Positions 59,067 to 64,000 of a stretch of DNA of 64,000 nucleotides are shown one piece after another; positions within the stretch are counted from its first letter, which is position 1; the number at the start of each line of letters is the position of its first letter. Below the pieces are notes generated by a model. That model was not told the origin of the DNA. It did no database searches and saw nothing but the letters and a program-made list of their open reading frames with translations. The DNA lies in assembly GCA_005503055.1 (NCBI GenBank), contig SCOX01000008.1, forward strand, positions 1-64,000. Reading direction: 5' to 3'. The position numbers and the translations under genes are program-made. The DNA comes from Lysobacteraceae bacterium P (lineage in GTDB: Bacteria; Pseudomonadota; Gammaproteobacteria; Xanthomonadales; Xanthomonadaceae).

Positions 59067-59546
59067 ATGACCAAGGGCCCGATCCGACTCGATGTCGTCA
59101 TCAACTACGCGGTGCCGCGCACGGGCGTGCCGGCCGCGGTGAGCTTTCGGAAGTGGGTCGCCGCGGCGCTGGAAAGCCGGATCCGGGAAGCGGACTTGGC
59201 GATCCGCATCGTCGGCACCAAGGAAGGGCGGGCGCTCAACCATCACTACCGCGGCAAGGACTACGCGACCAACGTGCTCAGCTTTCCGGCCGACCTGCCC
59301 GAAGGCCTGCCGCCGGGCGTGAAGATGCCGCTGCTGGGCGACCTGGTGATCTGCGCGCCGGTCGTCGCACGCGAGGCCAAGGAGCAGAAGAAGGCGCTGG
59401 CCGCCCATTACGCCCACCTCACCGTGCACGGCGTCCTGCACTTGCTGGGCTGGGACCACGAGGACGAGAAGGAAGCCGTCTGCATGGAGCAACTGGAACG
59501 CGAAATCCTCTCGGCGATGGGCATCGAGGATCCCTACGGGGAGTGA
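59067..59546 (+). CDS. ybeY: Endoribonuclease YbeY
   Basis: From ATG 59067 the protein has 159 residues with the zinc motif HGVLHLLGWDH (H121, H125, H131) and the preceding NVLSFP. It takes part in 16S rRNA maturation. It is part of the phoH-ybeY-corC group. Confidence 0.95.
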   Translation: MTKGPIRLDVVINYAVPRTGVPAAVSFRKWVAAALESRIREADLAIRIVGTKEGRALNHHYRGKDYATNVLSFPADLPEGLPPGVKMPLLGDLVICAPVVAREAKEQKKALAAHYAHLTVHGVLHLLGWDHEDEKEAVCMEQLEREILSAMGIEDPYGE

Positions 59547-59637
59547 CCTCGCCCGGCAGGGCCTGCCAAGCGCTGGTCATCCATCCGCGCTAGACTGCGT
59601 CGACGCCCCTTCCCCCCGGGACGCCTGACAAATCGCA

Positions 59638-60534
59638 ATGTCCGAGGACGACAGTAGTAGCTTCCATTCGCCCGAGACCCAGGAAAAGCGCGCCGAGCGG
59701 CGCGGGCATGAAAAGCCGCGCTCCTGGCTCGAACGCATCAGTTCCGCGCTTTCCGGCGAACCCACCACCCGCGAGGACCTGGTCGAGCTGCTGCGCGACG
59801 CGCAGGCCGACGGGCTGATCGCCGCCGACACGCTGCGCATGATGGAAGGCGCCATCGCGGTTTCCGACCTGACGGTGGGCGACGTGATGATCCCGCGTTC
59901 GCAGATGGTTTCGCTGCCGGCGGAGGCCAAGTTCCTGGACCTGATGAAGCAGGTGGTCGAATCCGGCCATTCGCGCTTCCCCGTGCACGGCGAGGACAAG
60001 GACGAGATCCTGGGCGTTCTGCTGGCCAAGGACCTGCTGCGCGGCGTCGTCGCGGACTTCGGCCCCGGCAACGTCCATGAGTTGCTGCGTCCGGCGGTGC
60101 TCATTCCCGAATCCAAGCGCCTGAACGTGCTGCTGCGCGAGTTCCGCCAGTCGCGCAACCACATGGCGATCGTCATCGACGAACACGGCGGCGTCGCCGG
60201 CCTGGTCACCATCGAGGACGTGCTGGAACAGATCGTCGGCGAGATCGACGACGAGCACGACGATGCCGAGGATCCCAGCGCGCTGATCGCCGCGCAGGCC
60301 GACGGCCAGTTCGTGGTCGACGCGCTGACGCCGATCTCCGACTTCAACGAGCGCTTCGGTGCCGATTTCGATGACGATGAATACGACACCATCGGCGGCC
60401 TGGTCACGGCCGCGATCGGCCACCTGCCCGAAGCCGGCGAGGAGCTCACGCTGGGGCGCTTCGTGTTCCGCGTCTCCGGCGCCGATGCGCGCCGCGTGCA
60501 CGCCTTCCACGTCGGGGTGCTGGGTGACGCCTGA
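59638..60534 (+). CDS. CorC/HlyC-type CBS-domain protein
   Basis: The 298-residue cytoplasmic protein has two CBS domains (about 75-200) starting MIPRSQMVSLPAEAK, and a C-terminal CorC_HlyC transporter-associated domain. It is usually linked to Mg/Co efflux. corA lies two genes downstream. The usual lnt gene does not follow; a DUF4105 gene does. Confidence 0.92.
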   Translation: MSEDDSSSFHSPETQEKRAERRGHEKPRSWLERISSALSGEPTTREDLVELLRDAQADGLIAADTLRMMEGAIAVSDLTVGDVMIPRSQMVSLPAEAKFLDLMKQVVESGHSRFPVHGEDKDEILGVLLAKDLLRGVVADFGPGNVHELLRPAVLIPESKRLNVLLREFRQSRNHMAIVIDEHGGVAGLVTIEDVLEQIVGEIDDEHDDAEDPSALIAAQADGQFVVDALTPISDFNERFGADFDDDEYDTIGGLVTAAIGHLPEAGEELTLGRFVFRVSGADARRVHAFHVGVLGDA

Positions 60535-60541
60535 GTCGCGC

Positions 60542-61720
60542 GTGTCGAACGCGCTGCGCCGCGTCCAGGCCGTCGCCTTCCTCCTGCTGGCCCTGATCTC
60601 CCTCCCCGCGTTCGCGGCGACGCCGCGCATCGGCGTGGCGACGATGCAGCCGGGCGAGATCTTCTTCGAACGGTTCGGCCACAACGCGATCGTCGTCGTC
60701 GATCCCGATACCGGCCAGGCGATCTCCTACAACTACGGCTTTTTCGACCCGAGCGAACCGGACTTCATCAGCCGCTTCGTCAAGGGCGACATGCGCTACC
60801 GCCTGATGGCGCTGCCCTTCGAGCAGGACCTGATGCAGTACCGCGACGAAGGCCGCGGCGTCAGCGTGCAATGGCTTGGCCTGGACGACGCGCAGGCGCA
60901 GGGCCTGGCTGCTGCGTTGGCCGAGAACGCCAAGCCCGAGAACGCCTTCTACAAGTACGAATACTTCGACGACAACTGCTCCACGCGCGTGCGCGACGCG
61001 CTCGACCGCGCGCTCGATGGCGGCCTGCGGCGGCAGATCGAAGGCCGCTCGCACGGCTCCACCGCACGCAGCGAAGCAGTGCGCCTGGCCTCGCCCGCGT
61101 GGTGGATGTGGCTCGGCTTCGACGTCGGCCTGGGTCCGTCGGCCGACCAGCCGATGCCGGTGTGGCGTGAGTCCTACGTGCCGATGCGCCTGGCCGCCGC
61201 GCTGCGCGAGGCCAAGAACACGCGGGGCCGCCCGCTCGTGCTCGAAGAGCAGCAGATCCTGCCGCACCGACTGCCGCCGGAACCGCAGGACGGCCCGGTG
61301 CGCTGGTGGCCGTGGGCCCTGGCGGGCATTGCGATCGGCATCGCGATGGCGTGGCTGGGACGCGCGCGACCGCGCGCCGCCGCCGCCATCGCACTGCCGT
61401 TCTGGACGGTCGCCGGCGTGCTCGGCGCGCTCATGCTGTTCCTCTGGCTGGGCACGCAGCACACCTATGGCTGGGCGAACGCCAACCTGCTGCTGCTCAG
61501 TCCGCTGTGCTGGCTGCTGTTGCCCGGCGCGTGGCGCGTGCTGCGCGGGCGCGATCCGGGCCGCTGGTTCCGCGGTGTGCTCGCGGTGATCGCACTGGGC
61601 GCCGTAGTGGCGTTGTTCGTGTACTGGTTGCCGGTGCACCCGCAGCGCAACGTGCACTGGATCGCGCTGCTTCTCCCGATCCACCTGGGCTTGTTGCAGG
61701 CGTTCCGCGCGCGGCGATGA
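60542..61720 (+). CDS. DUF4105 membrane protein
   Basis: From GTG 60542 the protein has 392 residues with a signal peptide (cleaved after AFA). A DUF4105 domain (about 30-230) contains FFERFGHNAIVV, NYGFFDPS and a conserved NCSTRVRDALD (a cysteine/arginine pattern like an NlpC-type active site). Four to five C-terminal membrane helices follow. An alternative GTG at 60524 overlaps corC by 11 bases. Function is unknown. Confidence 0.83.
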   Translation: MSNALRRVQAVAFLLLALISLPAFAATPRIGVATMQPGEIFFERFGHNAIVVVDPDTGQAISYNYGFFDPSEPDFISRFVKGDMRYRLMALPFEQDLMQYRDEGRGVSVQWLGLDDAQAQGLAAALAENAKPENAFYKYEYFDDNCSTRVRDALDRALDGGLRRQIEGRSHGSTARSEAVRLASPAWWMWLGFDVGLGPSADQPMPVWRESYVPMRLAAALREAKNTRGRPLVLEEQQILPHRLPPEPQDGPVRWWPWALAGIAIGIAMAWLGRARPRAAAAIALPFWTVAGVLGALMLFLWLGTQHTYGWANANLLLLSPLCWLLLPGAWRVLRGRDPGRWFRGVLAVIALGAVVALFVYWLPVHPQRNVHWIALLLPIHLGLLQAFRARR

Positions 61721-61759
61721 GTCTTGCCGCGCGGCGATGTCGGGCGCAGGATTCGACGC

Positions 61760-62803
61760 ATGAGCACGCCCGCCAAGACCCCGCCCGCCGCCGAAACCCA
61801 TCGTCACAACCTGCCGTCCTGCGTGGTCAACTGCGCGGTGTACGAACGCGGCGGGAGTCCGTCCACCACGACGCGGCGCGAAATCGGCCTGGACGAGATC
61901 AGCGAAGTCCTGGCCAAGGACGACGACAACTTCATCTGGGTCGGCCTGTACGAACCGGCCGAGGAGATCCTCGACAAGCTGCAGGAAGAATTCTGCCTGC
62001 ACGACCTCGCCGTCGAGGACGCCCGCAACGCGCACCAGCGGCCGAAGATCGAGACCTATGGCAACTCGCTCTTCATCGTCGTGCACACGGCGCAGAGCGT
62101 GGACAGCCACATCCGCTTCGGCGAGACGCACATCTTCGTCGGCCCGCGCTACCTGGTGACGGTGCGCCACGGCGCCTCGGCCAGCTATGCGCCGGCACGG
62201 GCACGTTACGAACGCGACGCCGACGACCTCGCCCACGGCCCGGGCGCGGCGCTGTACACCGTGCTGGACCTGATCGTCGACAACTTCCAGCCGATCGTGC
62301 AGGAGTTCAGCCAGGACCTGAACGAGCTGGAACAGGATGTCTTCGCCGAGGAATACCGCAGCGAGACGGTGCGCCACCTGTACGACCTCAAGCGCGAACT
62401 CACGCGCCTGCGCATGGCGGTGGCGCCGCTGCAGGACATCCTCGGCCAGCTCGCGCGCACGCGCACGAACCTCATCGACGAGGAAAGCCAGCTCTACTTC
62501 CGCGACGTGCTCGACCATGCGGTGCGCCTCAACGAAACCACCGACACGCTGCGCGAAATGCTGACCGCCGCGATGAGCGTGAACCTGTCGCTGGTGACGA
62601 TCCACCAGGGCGAGGTCGTCAAGCGACTGGCCGGCTGGGCGGCGCTGCTGGCGGCACCGACCCTCATCACCAGCTGGTACGGCATGAACTTCACGCACAT
62701 GCCCGAGCTGGAGGGGCGCTACAGCTACTGGGTCCTCATCGGGCTGGTGGTGGTGGCGTGCTCGGGACTGTACGTGCTGCTCAAGCGGGCCAAGTGGCTG
62801 TAA
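61760..62803 (+). CDS. CorA-family magnesium/cobalt transporter
   Basis: From ATG 61760 the protein has 347 residues with the cytoplasmic funnel domain and two C-terminal helices. The selectivity motif YGMN is at 307-310, followed by FTHMPEL. It lies 39 bases after the DUF4105 gene and near corC, so the cluster probably deals with divalent-cation balance. Confidence 0.93.
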   Translation: MSTPAKTPPAAETHRHNLPSCVVNCAVYERGGSPSTTTRREIGLDEISEVLAKDDDNFIWVGLYEPAEEILDKLQEEFCLHDLAVEDARNAHQRPKIETYGNSLFIVVHTAQSVDSHIRFGETHIFVGPRYLVTVRHGASASYAPARARYERDADDLAHGPGAALYTVLDLIVDNFQPIVQEFSQDLNELEQDVFAEEYRSETVRHLYDLKRELTRLRMAVAPLQDILGQLARTRTNLIDEESQLYFRDVLDHAVRLNETTDTLREMLTAAMSVNLSLVTIHQGEVVKRLAGWAALLAAPTLITSWYGMNFTHMPELEGRYSYWVLIGLVVVACSGLYVLLKRAKWL

Positions 62804-62918
62804 ACCCTGGGATTTCCGTTCCGCTTTAGACGAAAGTCTCAGGCGACTTGCCGCATTGCGCATTGACCCGGCGCCCGCGCCGGCGCGACTCTTCGGTGAT
62901 CCTTCCGGAGGGGATGTC

Positions 62919-64000
62919 ATGAAAGGTTTGTCCTGGATCGGCTGGGCCGCCCTGGCGGTACTGGCAGCGTTCTGCATCGGCACCATCGCCCTGCATCGCG
63001 GTGAAACCATCAACGCGATATGGCTGGTGGTCGCAGCGGTGGCGACCTTCACCGTCGCGTTCCGCTTCTACGGCCTGTACATCGCGCGCAACGCGCTGAT
63101 GATCGACGGCAGCCGCGCGACGCCCGCCTGGCGCCGCAACGACGGCCTGGACTACGTTCCGACCGCCAAGAGCATCGTCTTCGGACACCACTTCGCCGCC
63201 ATTGCCGGCGCCGGCCCGCTGGTCGGCCCGGTGCTCGCCGCGCAGATGGGCTACCTGCCCGGCACGTTGTGGATCCTGTTCGGCGTGGTTTTCGCCGGCG
63301 CGGTGCAGGACATGCTGGTGCTGTTCTTCTCCACGCGCCGCGACGGCCGCTCGCTGGGCGAGATGATCCGCGCCGAGATGGGCCCCGCCGCGGGTGTGAT
63401 CTCGATGGTCGGCATCCTGATGATCATGGTCATCCTGCTGGCGGTGCTGGCGCTGGTGGTCGTGAAGGCGCTGGCGGAAAGCCCATGGGGTACGTTCACC
63501 GTCGCGATGACCATCCCGATCGCGATCCTGATGGGCCTGTACCTGCGTTACTTCCGCCCGGGCCGCATCCTGGAAGTGTCGATCATCGGTTTCGTGCTGC
63601 TGATGCTGGCGATCTGGGGCGGCGGCCATGTGGCGGCGCACCCGACCTGGGGTCCGGTGTTCCATCTCAAGGGCACGACGCTGGCGTGGCTGATGATCGC
63701 CTACGGCTTCGTCGCCTCGGTCCTGCCGGTGTGGTTCCTGCTGGCGCCGCGCGACTACCTGTCCACGTTCCTCAAGATCGGCACCGTGCTGGTGCTGGCC
63801 ATCGCGATCGTCTTCGCGATGCCCGACCTGCAGATGCCGGCGATGACGAAGTTCATCGACGGCACCGGCCCGGTGTTCTCGGGCAAGCTCTTCCCGTTCC
63901 TGTTCATCACCATTGCGTGTGGCGCGGTGTCGGGCTTCCACGCGCTGATCAGCTCGGGCACCACGCCGAAGATGATCTCCAGCGAAGCCGACATCCCGAT
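62919..64000 (+). CDS. cstA: Carbon starvation protein A, N-terminal part
   Basis: The gene begins at ATG 62919 behind GGAGGGGATGTC and runs off the right edge after 360 codons. The visible part has at least eight membrane helices and the CstA phrases NDGLDYVPTAKSIVFGHHFAAIAGAGPLVGP and VQDMLVLFFSTRRDGRSLGEM. CstA imports peptides or pyruvate under carbon limitation. Confidence 0.95.
   Translation, partial: MKGLSWIGWAALAVLAAFCIGTIALHRGETINAIWLVVAAVATFTVAFRFYGLYIARNALMIDGSRATPAWRRNDGLDYVPTAKSIVFGHHFAAIAGAGPLVGPVLAAQMGYLPGTLWILFGVVFAGAVQDMLVLFFSTRRDGRSLGEMIRAEMGPAAGVISMVGILMIMVILLAVLALVVVKALAESPWGTFTVAMTIPIAILMGLYLRYFRPGRILEVSIIGFVLLMLAIWGGGHVAAHPTWGPVFHLKGTTLAWLMIAYGFVASVLPVWFLLAPRDYLSTFLKIGTVLVLAIAIVFAMPDLQMPAMTKFIDGTGPVFSGKLFPFLFITIACGAVSGFHALISSGTTPKMISSEADIP

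Overview
The window looks like a chromosome segment from a GC-rich gammaproteobacterium of the Xanthomonadaceae, most likely Lysobacter or a close relative. Three things point there: strong GC bias at third codon positions, an Oar-like TonB-dependent receptor, and a minor-pilin cluster beside a LytS/AlgZ-type kinase. The genus is inferred from gene content and wording of the proteins; no database search was possible. About 75 genes are supported, mostly housekeeping, including three tRNAs (Pro, Val, Asn).

Layout. 1-6.1 kb is an accessory stretch. It holds the tail of an IS30-type transposase, a probably broken lipoprotein gene, psiE, a zinc alcohol dehydrogenase, and a stress-flavoured group: a DUF421 membrane protein with its partner, a hemerythrin, a QQGG-repeat protein and a DUF4142 lipoprotein. 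6.1-11.9 kb carries palindromic repeats, a structured leader ahead of two overlapping small genes, a zinc-protease-like protein, an NmrA-type protein, a TylF-type methyltransferase and a 2OG-Fe(II) oxygenase. 11.9-19.9 kb is the classical translation block thrS-infC-rpmI-rplT-pheS-pheT-ihfA-merR, all on the minus strand. 20-30.7 kb has tRNA-Val, uvrB, tRNA-Asn and the minor-pilin operon fimT-pilV-pilW-pilX-pilY1-pilE, with an AlgZ-like kinase divergent from it. 31.7-37.6 kb has ppnN, the TonB receptor and marC. 37.6-47.8 kb has yciK-like SDR, grxD, sodB, purEK, nadC, an FHA protein, sspAB and the cytochrome bc1 operon petABC. 47.9-64 kb has two paralogous lytic transglycosylases, miaB, an amidohydrolase, an ABC-2 efflux operon with its TetR regulator, a PAP2 protein, phoH-ybeY-corC, a DUF4105 protein, corA and the start of cstA.

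How genes work together. Translational coupling through 4-base ATGA or GTGA overlaps is frequent (fimT/pilV, pilV/pilW, pilY1/pilE, purE/purK, trm112/nadC, grxD/SDR, and the HlyD/ATPase/permease genes). The most interesting regulatory structures are a candidate threonine-codon leader peptide plus terminator ahead of thrS, a long inverted repeat inside the pheS-pheT spacer, phased direct repeats upstream of the TonB receptor that resemble a PhoB box, and a hairpin-rich leader near 6.4 kb. I saw no CRISPR array, no complete insertion sequence and no obvious defence island.
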